Shown here in pieces: positions 56,838 through 64,000 of a DNA stretch of 64,000 bases. The notes under the pieces are model-generated. The model had not been told where the DNA came from. It was given only the letters and a program-made list of their open reading frames with translations, and searched no databases. Position 1 is the stretch's first letter; the number at the start of each line of letters is the position of its first letter. Origin of the DNA: an uncultured Alphaproteobacteria bacterium. Its GTDB lineage: Bacteria > Pseudomonadota > Alphaproteobacteria > HIMB59 > GCA-002718135. The position numbers were made by a program, and so were the translations under genes. The stretch spans positions 48,869 to 112,868 of the forward strand of contig CACPNW010000002.1 in assembly GCA_902635455.1 (NCBI GenBank), given 5' to 3'.

Positions 56838-57383
56838 CTAAGGTAGAGGAGCTAAAGTTTCAGCCTGGTCTCTTAAAAACAAAATTAAGTCTGCCCTTTC
56901 CTCAATTTTTTTAAGACCAGAAAAATTCATTTTAGTTCCTTTTATGTATTCTTTAGGTTTATATAAAAAATTATTTAATTCTTCATAACCCCATTTTCCG
57001 CCTGTTTCAGCCAAAGCTTGAGAATATGCAAAGCCTTCAACATTTGCTTTTTGATTATTAATTAAACCCCATAAGTTAGGACCAACTTTGTTGGCACCAT
57101 CTTTTTCATATGTATGGCATGCGGTACATTTTTTGAATAATTTTTCACCATTATCTGAAGAAGCAGAACTTAAAAATACTGCTATTTCTTCTATTTCAAG
57201 GTTTTGTGTTTCTTCTGCAACATCACCAGAGTCTTCCTCATCAATTTCAATCAAATAAGCATTTTTAGCTTTTTGAGTCATATTTTGGTTTATTAAAATA
57301 TCGCCAAATATACTAATCAAAGATACTATAATTACAGCAACTATAATTGATGCTAAAATTTTGTTAACTTCAAGCCAAGACAT
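56838..57383 (-). CDS. cycM: Membrane-anchored cytochrome c, CycM-like
   Basis: A 181-residue protein with one N-terminal membrane anchor (about 8-30), an acidic linker (about 48-68), and a class I c-type haem domain. CTACH (86-90) binds the haem; Met152 in KGTKMNFSG is the likely sixth ligand, and GPNLWGLINN is standard for mitochondrial-type cytochromes. CycM in other alphaproteobacteria passes electrons from the bc1 complex to the aa3 oxidase. It is divergent from kdsB with 90 bp between. Confidence 0.9.
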   Translation of the reverse strand: MSWLEVNKILASIIVAVIIVSLISIFGDILINQNMTQKAKNAYLIEIDEEDSGDVAEETQNLEIEEIAVFLSSASSDNGEKLFKKCTACHTYEKDGANKVGPNLWGLINNQKANVEGFAYSQALAETGGKWGYEELNNFLYKPKEYIKGTKMNFSGLKKIEERADLILFLRDQAETLAPLP

Positions 57384-57473
57384 GTGTAGAAAACATATAT
57401 ATATTTTTTATAAAATGAATAGAAGTGAAAATATAAAGTAATTATACAAATCTGCTTAATTGTCGCAAAAAAT

Positions 57474-58199
57474 ATGAAAACAGCAATTATTATACCAGCA
57501 CGAATGGCCTCAAAACGATTCCCTAATAAACCTATGGCTTTAATAAACGGCATTCCAATGATTCAAATGGTATGGGAGAAAGCGCAAAATACTAGTTGTG
57601 AGGATGTTTATGTGGCCTGTTCAGAAAAAATTGTTTTTGATACTATTATAAATTTGGGTGGAAAAGCTATTATGACCGATCCTAACTTACCATCTGGAAC
57701 AGATAGAATATATTCTGCTTTAAAAGAAATTCAGAATTATAATAAATTTGAAAGTATAATAAATTTGCAAGGAGATATGCCCTTAATTGATTCTAAAGAT
57801 ATATTAAAAGTTAATGACCCTATAATAAATGGTTTTGATATAGGAACTTTAGGAACAAATTTATCATCAAAAGAAGAATCAAATATTAATATAACAAAAG
57901 TAAAAATTGATTGGATAAAAAGAATGTATATAGGCAATGCAACAGATTTTTATAAAAAACCAAAAGGTTATTTAGAAAATATTTACCATCATGTTGGTAT
58001 TTATTCATATACAATTGATTCATTATCTAAATTTGTTTCAATGAAACCTTCTTCAAATGAAATAGACTATAAATTAGAGCAATGGCGCGCTTTAGATGCG
58101 AATATGTCCATAGGTGTAAGTTATGTTAATAATGTCCCAATTAGTGTAGATACAAAAGAAGATTTAATTCAGATAGAAAATATTATAAAGAGCAATTAA
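57474..58199 (+). CDS. kdsB: 3-deoxy-manno-octulosonate cytidylyltransferase
   Basis: Activates KDO as CMP-KDO for LPS inner core. The 241-residue protein has IIPARMASKRFPNKPMALI at the start, the CTP-binding LQGDMPLID, and HVGIYSYT with EQWRALD near the end, as in KdsB. It is coupled to pheA by a one-base overlap. With kdsD at 19150 the window holds two KDO steps. Confidence 0.95.
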   Translation: MKTAIIIPARMASKRFPNKPMALINGIPMIQMVWEKAQNTSCEDVYVACSEKIVFDTIINLGGKAIMTDPNLPSGTDRIYSALKEIQNYNKFESIINLQGDMPLIDSKDILKVNDPIINGFDIGTLGTNLSSKEESNINITKVKIDWIKRMYIGNATDFYKKPKGYLENIYHHVGIYSYTIDSLSKFVSMKPSSNEIDYKLEQWRALDANMSIGVSYVNNVPISVDTKEDLIQIENIIKSN

Positions 58200-59041
58200 T
58201 GATAAAAATTGATAAATTTTCTTTTCAAGGAATACCAGGTGCATATAGTGAAATGGCTGGAAAAAACTTGTTTCCTTCTGCAATTAGTGTTCCATGTTCT
58301 ACATTTGAAGAAATGTTTCAAAATGTAATAGATAAAAAAGCTGAAGCTGCAATAGTTCCAATTGAAAATTCTCAAGCTGGAAGAGTAGCCGATACTCAAA
58401 GATTGATTCCAGACTCAGAATTAAAAATAATTAAAGAATATTTTTTAGAAGTTAATCATAATCTTTTAGCTGCCCCTGGAACCAAGTTGTCATCTATAAA
58501 AAGAATTCATAGTCATGAACAAGGTATAGCCCAATGTAGGAAAAAAATTATTAACCTTAATAAAGAAATGGTAGTAGTTGCAGATACAGCTGGTGCCGCT
58601 AAATATATCTCAGATCTTCAAAGTAAAGAGGATGCTGCTATAGCTTCTGAATTAGCAGCCAAAATTTATAATTTAGAAATTTTAGAAACTAATTTTCAAG
58701 ACGTATCAAATAATGTCACCAGATTCTTGGTTATGGCTCCTAATTTAAATAATTTAGATAAAGATGAAGATAATCTTATCACAACACTAGTTTTTAATGT
58801 CAGGAGCATTCCAGCAGCTCTTTATAAGTGCTTAGGTGGATTCGCAAGCAATGGGATTAATATTACCAAATTGGAGAGTTATGTGCATCCACAGGGGTTC
58901 GATGTAGCTCAATTTTATATAGATTTTGAAGGACATCCGGAACAACCTTTTGTAAAATTAGCTTTAGAAGAGATGAAATTTTTTTGTAAACATATGAATA
59001 TCTTAGGTGTTTACAAAAAATCTGAATTTAGAAAAAAGTAA
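58199..59041 (+). CDS. pheA: Prephenate dehydratase
   Basis: Makes phenylpyruvate from prephenate. The 280-residue protein has the catalytic domain (about 1-185: FQGIPGAYSEMAG, VPIENSQAGRV, NNVTRFLVM with the key Thr-Arg-Phe), and an ACT domain (about 195-275: FNVRSIPAALYKCLGGFAS) for feedback by phenylalanine. The ACT motif reads ITKLESYV where many have ESRP. No chorismate mutase domain is fused. kdsB-pheA is a common alphaproteobacterial pair. Confidence 0.95.
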   Translation: MIKIDKFSFQGIPGAYSEMAGKNLFPSAISVPCSTFEEMFQNVIDKKAEAAIVPIENSQAGRVADTQRLIPDSELKIIKEYFLEVNHNLLAAPGTKLSSIKRIHSHEQGIAQCRKKIINLNKEMVVVADTAGAAKYISDLQSKEDAAIASELAAKIYNLEILETNFQDVSNNVTRFLVMAPNLNNLDKDEDNLITTLVFNVRSIPAALYKCLGGFASNGINITKLESYVHPQGFDVAQFYIDFEGHPEQPFVKLALEEMKFFCKHMNILGVYKKSEFRKK

Positions 59042-59091
59042 TCCTTTTAATAAAGTATAGGTTTTTTGGACATTAGTGTTATATTAGAGCA

Positions 59092-59178
59092 GGGAGGTTT
59101 AAGGGCAAATAAATTGCTAATTCAGTCAGGTCTGAAAAGAAGCAGCTGTAACAATCTTGTTTGGGTCTTGAACCTTCC
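59092..59178 (+). ncRNA. ffs: Signal recognition particle RNA (4.5S)
   Basis: The ends form a 12-pair stem (59092-59103 with 59167-59178: GGGAGGTTTAAG and CTTGAACCTTCC, two wobble pairs). The apical part has CAGG-TCT-GAAA-AGA-AGCAG, that is a GAAA tetraloop and the asymmetric loop that binds Ffh. A T-rich stretch follows. It is the short bacterial form lacking the Alu domain. It lies just upstream of dnaX, its classical location in many bacteria. Confidence 0.92.
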
Positions 59179-59189
59179 TTTTATTTAAA

Positions 59190-60887
59190 ATGGATAATAA
59201 AGAATATAAAGTTTTAGCGAGAAAATACAGACCTCAAAAATTTGAAGATCTTATAGGTCAAGAAATTTTAGTTAGTATTTTAAGTAACTCAATTGTTGCT
59301 AAAAGAACTGCCCATTCTTATGTTTTGACTGGTGTCAGGGGTGTTGGAAAAACAACCACAGCTCGCTTAATTGCAATGAGCTTAAATTGTAATGAAAGAC
59401 AAAAAAATAACCCTGAACCATGTGGAGAATGTGATTCATGTTTATCAATAAAAAAAGATAGTAATATTGACGTTATAGAAATGGATGCTGCTAGTAAAAC
59501 CGGGGTAGATGATGTTAGAGAAATTATTGATAATATTAAATACAAGCCAGTAAATAATTCATATAAAATTTTTATAATTGATGAAGTACATATGTTATCG
59601 ACCAATGCCTTTAATGCTCTTTTAAAAACTCTTGAAGAACCTCCTAATCATGTTAAATTTATTTTTGCAACTACTGAAGTAAAAAAAATTCCAATTACAA
59701 TTTTATCTAGATGCCAGCGTTTTGATTTATTAAGAATCGAAAGAGAGGCTCTTACTAATCATCTATTTAAAATTTCAAAGTTAGAAAACATTGATATTGA
59801 TAAGGAGGCAATGGGATTAATTGTTAGAGCTGCTGATGGATCAGTAAGAGATGGATTAAGTTTGCTTGACCAAGCAATGTCTAATCAAAATAATAAAATT
59901 GATACAAAAACTATCAATAGCATGCTCGGTTTAGCTGACAGAAATAAAATTTTTGACTTGTTAGAATTTATATTTCAAGGCAATGCAACAAATGCACTTA
60001 ATGGTTATAAAGATTTATATAACTCAGGTGCAGATATAGTTATGATATTTGATGAAATGCTTAATTCAGTTCATTTCATTACACAAATTAAAATTTATCC
60101 TGATTTAGTAAAAAATATTTATATTCCAGAAATTGAAAGAACAAGAGGTTTAGAAATATCTAAAAAAATTAATATGAATTCATTAGGTTTGATTTGGCAA
60201 GTTTTGTTCAAAGGATATCAAGAACTTCAAGAAGGCTTTCATTTATTTCAACACGGAGAAATGATTATTTTAAGGTTAATTTACATCCATGATGGACCAT
60301 CTCCTGAGGAGTTATTAAGTAAAATAGAGAATAAAAAAAATAATGACACTGATAAAGCAGTAATAGAAAAAGATGCAACAACTAATATTAAAAATAATTC
60401 TACTAAAAGTATCGAGCTAGACAATGAAAAGCTAAGTAAAAATTTGCCGGAAACTTCAGATAAATCGATAATAAATATTAGCTCTTATAGAGAATTTGTT
60501 GACTTATTTTATATTAAAAAAGAGGGTATGATTCATTCTAACCTTTATAATAAAGTAAAACTAATATCTTTTAAAGAAGGTGAGGTAATCTTAAATACAG
60601 ATTCAATAATAGATAAACATTTTAATAGAACTGTAGGGAAAAATATTTCAAAATGGACTGGAAGAATTTGGCAAATTCACTCTTCAAATAGTAATATTGG
60701 TAAATCGTTGTTTGAAGAAGATTTATTAAAACAACAAGAAGAAATAAAAGAAATGCAAAATAATTCTGAGGTAAGACAAATATTAGAAGTTTTTCCAGGT
60801 ACAACTATACATTCTATTTCTGATATAAATGAAATAAATGATGAAAATAAAATTGAAAATATAAATAAAAATAAAAAGGAGTTTTAA
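59190..60887 (+). CDS. dnaX: DNA polymerase III subunits tau/gamma
   Basis: The clamp-loader ATPase, 565 residues. RKYRPQKFEDLIGQE begins domain I; Walker A is GVRGVGKTT (48-56). The zinc ligands Cys67, Cys78, Cys81 and Cys84 follow, then IIDEVHMLS and the SRC motif (ILSRCQRFD). Domain III ends near residue 370; a charged linker and a C-terminal domain (about 430-565) follow. A run of eight A (60333-60340) lies at codons 382-384 and is followed out of frame by TAA, so slippage there would give a 384-residue gamma-like product. ybaB starts on the last base of its stop. Confidence 0.96.
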   Translation: MDNKEYKVLARKYRPQKFEDLIGQEILVSILSNSIVAKRTAHSYVLTGVRGVGKTTTARLIAMSLNCNERQKNNPEPCGECDSCLSIKKDSNIDVIEMDAASKTGVDDVREIIDNIKYKPVNNSYKIFIIDEVHMLSTNAFNALLKTLEEPPNHVKFIFATTEVKKIPITILSRCQRFDLLRIEREALTNHLFKISKLENIDIDKEAMGLIVRAADGSVRDGLSLLDQAMSNQNNKIDTKTINSMLGLADRNKIFDLLEFIFQGNATNALNGYKDLYNSGADIVMIFDEMLNSVHFITQIKIYPDLVKNIYIPEIERTRGLEISKKINMNSLGLIWQVLFKGYQELQEGFHLFQHGEMIILRLIYIHDGPSPEELLSKIENKKNNDTDKAVIEKDATTNIKNNSTKSIELDNEKLSKNLPETSDKSIINISSYREFVDLFYIKKEGMIHSNLYNKVKLISFKEGEVILNTDSIIDKHFNRTVGKNISKWTGRIWQIHSSNSNIGKSLFEEDLLKQQEEIKEMQNNSEVRQILEVFPGTTIHSISDINEINDENKIENINKNKKEF

Positions 60888-61210
60888 TGGTTAATATTGG
60901 CAATATGATGAAGCAAGCACAGCAATTACAAAAAAAAATGGCTGAAGCTCAAGAAAAACTTAATTCCATAGAGGTTCAAGGTGTTTCTGGCGGAGGTATG
61001 GTTAAAGTTACTGCAACTGCTAAGGGAGATATTAAAAGAATTGTTTTGGATGAAAGTTTATTGAATTCTAATGAAAAAGAAATAACTGAAGATTTAATTG
61101 TTGCTGCTGTTAATGATGCAAAGCAAAAAGGAGAGTTAGCTGCTCAAGAAGAGATGAAATCTTTAACAGGTGGTATGCCTCTTCCTCCAGGAATGAAATT
61201 GCCTTTTTAG
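60887..61210 (+). CDS. ybaB: YbaB/EbfC nucleoid-associated protein
   Basis: A 107-residue dimeric DNA-binding protein. MMKQAQQLQKKMAEAQEKL is the N-terminal helix, and VSGGGMVKVTATAKGDIKRI is the family core, ending GMPLPPGMKLPF. Genes dnaX-ybaB-recR are almost always together and act in replication and repair. A clear AAGGAG precedes its ATG. Confidence 0.96.
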   Translation: MVNIGNMMKQAQQLQKKMAEAQEKLNSIEVQGVSGGGMVKVTATAKGDIKRIVLDESLLNSNEKEITEDLIVAAVNDAKQKGELAAQEEMKSLTGGMPLPPGMKLPF

Positions 61211-61212
61211 TT

Positions 61213-61812
61213 ATGGATAGATCAACAATTGATTATTTGATTAATGATATATCAAAGTTGCCTGGTTTAGGAAGAAGGTCAGCTCAAAGAATAGCATTAT
61301 ATTTATTAAAAAATAAAGATTCATCTCTTATGCCTCTGATTAATACATTAAAAGAATCTCATGACAAAATAATCGAATGTGTGAAGTGCGGGAATGTTGA
61401 TATGATCAATCCCTGTAACATATGTTCAAATCAAAAAAGGGATGTATATTCAATTTGTATTGTTGAGGATGTTTCTGATTTATGGACTTTTGAACGTATT
61501 GGATTTTACAAAGGATTATACCATGTTCTTGGCGGCTCACTTTCAGCAATTAATGGGATAGGAACTGAAGATCTGACAATTAATAAACTTATAAATAGAA
61601 TAAAAACTGAGAAAACTAAAGAAGTGATATTGGCACTAAGCACAACAATGGAAGGACAAACCACAAGCCACGTTTTGGCTGATAAACTTGATTCTTTAAA
61701 AAATTTAACTGTTTCAAAATTAGCACAAGGTATTCCAATTGGAGGTGAAGTTCATTATCTTGATGAAAACACATTAAATACGGCATTTCAATCTAGGAAA
61801 AAAATTATTTAA
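61213..61812 (+). CDS. recR: Recombination protein RecR
   Basis: Works with RecF and RecO in loading RecA at gaps. The 199-residue protein has a helix-hairpin-helix (LPGLGRRSAQRIALYLL), a four-cysteine zinc finger (CVKCGNVDMINPCNIC), and a Toprim domain (SICIVEDVSDLWTFER to GIPIGGEVHYLD). addAB, often nearby in this lineage at another locus, is not in the window. Confidence 0.97.
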   Translation: MDRSTIDYLINDISKLPGLGRRSAQRIALYLLKNKDSSLMPLINTLKESHDKIIECVKCGNVDMINPCNICSNQKRDVYSICIVEDVSDLWTFERIGFYKGLYHVLGGSLSAINGIGTEDLTINKLINRIKTEKTKEVILALSTTMEGQTTSHVLADKLDSLKNLTVSKLAQGIPIGGEVHYLDENTLNTAFQSRKKII

Positions 61813-61817
61813 TATTG

Positions 61818-62330
61818 ATGAAGAAAATTTTATTTGTTCCTCATCCTATTTTGCGGCAAAAGGCATTAGATTTAAAAAGTATTGAAAAAGAGGATATTTT
61901 AATTGCTGAGGAGATGAAAGAAGTGATGCTAAATGCTTCCGGCCTAGGATTAGCTGCAAACCAAATTGGCTATTTAAAAAAAATAATAACTATTAATATT
62001 GAAGATAAAAAGAATAATTTTGAGACAAATTATATTCTATTTAATCCTAAAATACTCTCTTATTCAAAAGATAAAATTAAAATGGAAGAGGGATGCCTTT
62101 CAATTCCTCAGCAATATGCTGATATAGAAAGATCAAGTGAGATTGAAGTTGAGTATATAAATTATAAAAAAAAATTAATTAAAAGAAAAGTAAAAGGTAT
62201 TGAAGCTAGAGTTTTACAACATGAGATTGATCATCTTTCAGGAAAATTATTTATTGATTATTTGTCTTCGCTTAAAAGAAATATTTTAATTAAAAAAGTA
62301 AAAAAATTAGTAAAGAACAAAGAAATTTAA
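61818..62330 (+). CDS. def: Peptide deformylase
   Basis: Removes the formyl group from nascent proteins. The 170-residue protein (from the ATG at 61818; a TTG three bases earlier is also in frame) has motif 1 GLGLAANQIG, motif 2 EEGCLSIPQ with the metal Cys, and motif 3 HEIDH with two His and the catalytic Glu. It is followed by fmt after one base, the usual pair. Confidence 0.97.
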   Translation: MKKILFVPHPILRQKALDLKSIEKEDILIAEEMKEVMLNASGLGLAANQIGYLKKIITINIEDKKNNFETNYILFNPKILSYSKDKIKMEEGCLSIPQQYADIERSSEIEVEYINYKKKLIKRKVKGIEARVLQHEIDHLSGKLFIDYLSSLKRNILIKKVKKLVKNKEI

Positions 62331-62331
62331 T

Positions 62332-63255
62332 ATGAGTAAAAAAATAATTTTTATGGGTACTCCGTCTGTAGCTGAAGTTTATCTAGAATCATTATTAGAA
62401 TTTAAATATAATGTTATTTCAGTATTTACTCAACCACCGAGAAAAAAAAATCGTGGTATGCAATTAGATGTTTCTGCTATTGAAAAATTAGCTAAGAAAA
62501 ATAATATAAAAGTTCATTCCCCAGATAAGCTAGATGACAATTCTTTTCATTTAATAGAGTCATATAAACCTGATCTAATAATTGTGATGGCATATGGACT
62601 AATAATTCCGAAAAATATACTCAACATTCCTACATTTGGTTGCATTAATATCCATTTATCTCTTTTGCCTAGATGGAGAGGTGCTTCTCCAATAGAATAT
62701 GCACTAATTAATGATGATAATGAAACTGGAGTTTCAATCATAAAACTCATTGAAAAATTAGATGCTGGACCAATAATAGATAGTATCAAAACTCAAATAA
62801 ATGAGAATAGCAATAAAGATGAATTAATGGAAAAATTAAATAAAATTGGTTCAAAATTATTAGTTGATACACTGCCTGATTTATTTTTAAGAAAATTAAA
62901 AAATATTAAAAATCAAAATGACAATGAAGCCACATATTCACACAAAATTAATACAACAATGAGAAAGATTAATTTTAATAATTCATCTAAAAATATCTTT
63001 AACCAAATTCGTGCTTTTGCAAAAAAACCAGGCGCTTGGTTTGTTTACAAAAAAGAACGCATAAAAATAATTCAATCTTTAAAAACTAAAACAAAAGGAA
63101 GGCCAGGAGTCATACTTAATGAAAAGTTTGCAATTGGCTGCAATGATGGTTCAATAACGCCTGTTTATCTTCAAAGAGAAGGAAAAAAGATTATGCATAT
63201 TGATGAATTATTAAGGGGCTTTAGATTTAAAATAGGCGATAAGTTAAATGAATAA
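62332..63255 (+). CDS. fmt: Methionyl-tRNA formyltransferase
   Basis: Formylates the initiator Met-tRNA. The 307-residue protein has IIFMGTPSVAEVYLESLLE, the folate-binding and catalytic NIHLSLLPRWRGASPIEYAL, and ETGVSIIKLIEKLDAGPII. It also has a C-terminal OB-like domain. It overlaps truA by 8 nt. Gene order def-fmt-truA is common in alphaproteobacteria. Confidence 0.97.
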   Translation: MSKKIIFMGTPSVAEVYLESLLEFKYNVISVFTQPPRKKNRGMQLDVSAIEKLAKKNNIKVHSPDKLDDNSFHLIESYKPDLIIVMAYGLIIPKNILNIPTFGCINIHLSLLPRWRGASPIEYALINDDNETGVSIIKLIEKLDAGPIIDSIKTQINENSNKDELMEKLNKIGSKLLVDTLPDLFLRKLKNIKNQNDNEATYSHKINTTMRKINFNNSSKNIFNQIRAFAKKPGAWFVYKKERIKIIQSLKTKTKGRPGVILNEKFAIGCNDGSITPVYLQREGKKIMHIDELLRGFRFKIGDKLNE

Positions 63256-63982
63256 ATATAAAATTGTTCTTGAATACGATGGTTCGAATTATGTTGGTTG
63301 GCAAAAGCAAGAAAATGGTAAATCAATTCAAGAAAGTATTGAAATAGCTATTCAAAAACTTATCGGAGAAAAAACTATTGTTCACGGAGCAGGAAGGACT
63401 GATTCTGGAGTACATGCTAAAGAACAAGTTGCTCATTTTGAGATAAATAAAATTTTTGAAACAGACAAAATAAGAGATGGATTAAATCAATATTTGAGAT
63501 CAGAAACTATAGCTGTTTTGAAAGCAGAAAAAGTTAATGAAGATTTTCATGCAAGATTTTCTGCTAAACTAAGATACTATCAGTATAGAGTAATTAATAG
63601 GAGGCCTCATTTAACTTTAGAAAATAACCGGGCTTGGTGTGTTCATAAAAAATTGGATATAAAAAAAATATTAAAGGAGTCAACTTATTTTGAAGGAAAA
63701 CATGATTTTGAATCTTTTCGTTCAATTGATTGCCAATCAGCAAAATCAGTAAAAACAATTAATTTTTTTTTAGTTAATCTCCAAGATGATAATATAACCT
63801 TTAATGTATGTGCTAAATCATTTCTTCATTCTCAAGTAAGAATAATGGTTGGCACATTGATTGATATAGGTAAAGGTATAATTAAGAGACCATTATTAGA
63901 AATTATTGAATCAAAAAAAAGAAGCTTTGCTGGGACTACTGCACCAGCACATGGCTTGTATTTAAAAAAAATAGATTACTAG
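63248..63982 (+). CDS. truA: tRNA pseudouridine(38-40) synthase
   Basis: Modifies U38-U40 in the anticodon arm. The 244-residue protein begins YKIVLEYDGSNYVGWQKQ, has the catalytic Asp in GAGRTDSGVHAKEQV, and later the conserved FLHSQVRIMVGTLIDIGKG. Length is typical. It ends 18 bases before the window edge; dapE or other genes beyond cannot be seen. Confidence 0.97.
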   Translation: MNKYKIVLEYDGSNYVGWQKQENGKSIQESIEIAIQKLIGEKTIVHGAGRTDSGVHAKEQVAHFEINKIFETDKIRDGLNQYLRSETIAVLKAEKVNEDFHARFSAKLRYYQYRVINRRPHLTLENNRAWCVHKKLDIKKILKESTYFEGKHDFESFRSIDCQSAKSVKTINFFLVNLQDDNITFNVCAKSFLHSQVRIMVGTLIDIGKGIIKRPLLEIIESKKRSFAGTTAPAHGLYLKKIDY

Positions 63983-64000
63983 TTTATAGTAATTATTGCC

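Noticed and set aside
1-64000. CRISPR arrays, insertion sequences or prophage genes
   Set aside because: I found no regularly spaced short repeats, no transposase or integrase, and no phage structural gene. The only mobile signature is at the tRNA-Ser.

Overview
This is a very AT-rich, extremely compact stretch of bacterial chromosome, probably from a streamlined marine alphaproteobacterium. I judge this from a ChvI/ChvG-type two-component system, an NDUFA9-like protein, a CycM-type cytochrome c, AmgK/MurU, and alphaproteobacterial gene order in the folC-accD-trpA-trpB-trpF and dnaX-ybaB-recR blocks. The low GC and overlapping genes recall the HIMB59/AEGEAN-169 or Pelagibacterales type. The exact clade cannot be fixed without a search.

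Layout. 1-255 is the start of a ribonucleotide reductase gene (minus) with an NrdR-like box upstream. 546-7862 (plus) holds chvI-chvG, ahcY-metK, tsaE-amgK-murU and trxA. 7857-20713 (minus) is a run of fifteen genes with gaps of -11 to +4 nt: rnd-kdsD-lptC-lptA-lptB-aroA-cmk-rpsA-ihfB-pyrF-trpF-trpB-trpA-accD-folC. 20781-27774 (plus) holds an NDUFA9-like gene and glutamate synthase gltD-gltB. 28538-31692 (plus) holds three glycosyltransferases. 31802-38304 (plus) is the translation block infC-rpmI-rplT-pheS-pheT-lepA. 38301-43869 holds a TIGR02466-like oxygenase, a TPR-sulfotransferase, an aldehyde dehydrogenase and a GMC oxidoreductase.

43929-45929 is the most unusual part. An intact tRNA-Ser(GGA) is followed by two further copies of its 3' portion, one identical over 78 bp and one decayed. 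The copies delimit two tiny single-gene blocks, one carrying a lipoprotein and one an exported SHOCT-like protein. No integrase lies in them, and similar CACTT-containing motifs sit about 60 nt either side of the tRNA-derived repeats. This looks like stacked, integrase-less tRNA-targeted cassettes.

After that come gshA-gshB, a beta-hydroxyacid dehydrogenase with a 2OG-Fe(II) oxygenase, a complete 22-codon membrane microprotein gene with promoter, SD and terminator, a YejABEF-type peptide importer, hisN, cycM, kdsB, pheA, the SRP RNA, dnaX-ybaB-recR and def-fmt-truA. Functionally the window is mostly core: envelope LPS supply and export (kdsB, kdsD, lptABC, glycosyltransferases), aromatic/tryptophan synthesis, SAM recycling, nitrogen assimilation, glutathione synthesis, translation and replication. 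Accessory content is limited to the tRNA-Ser site and to scattered oxygenase, sulfotransferase and dehydrogenase genes.
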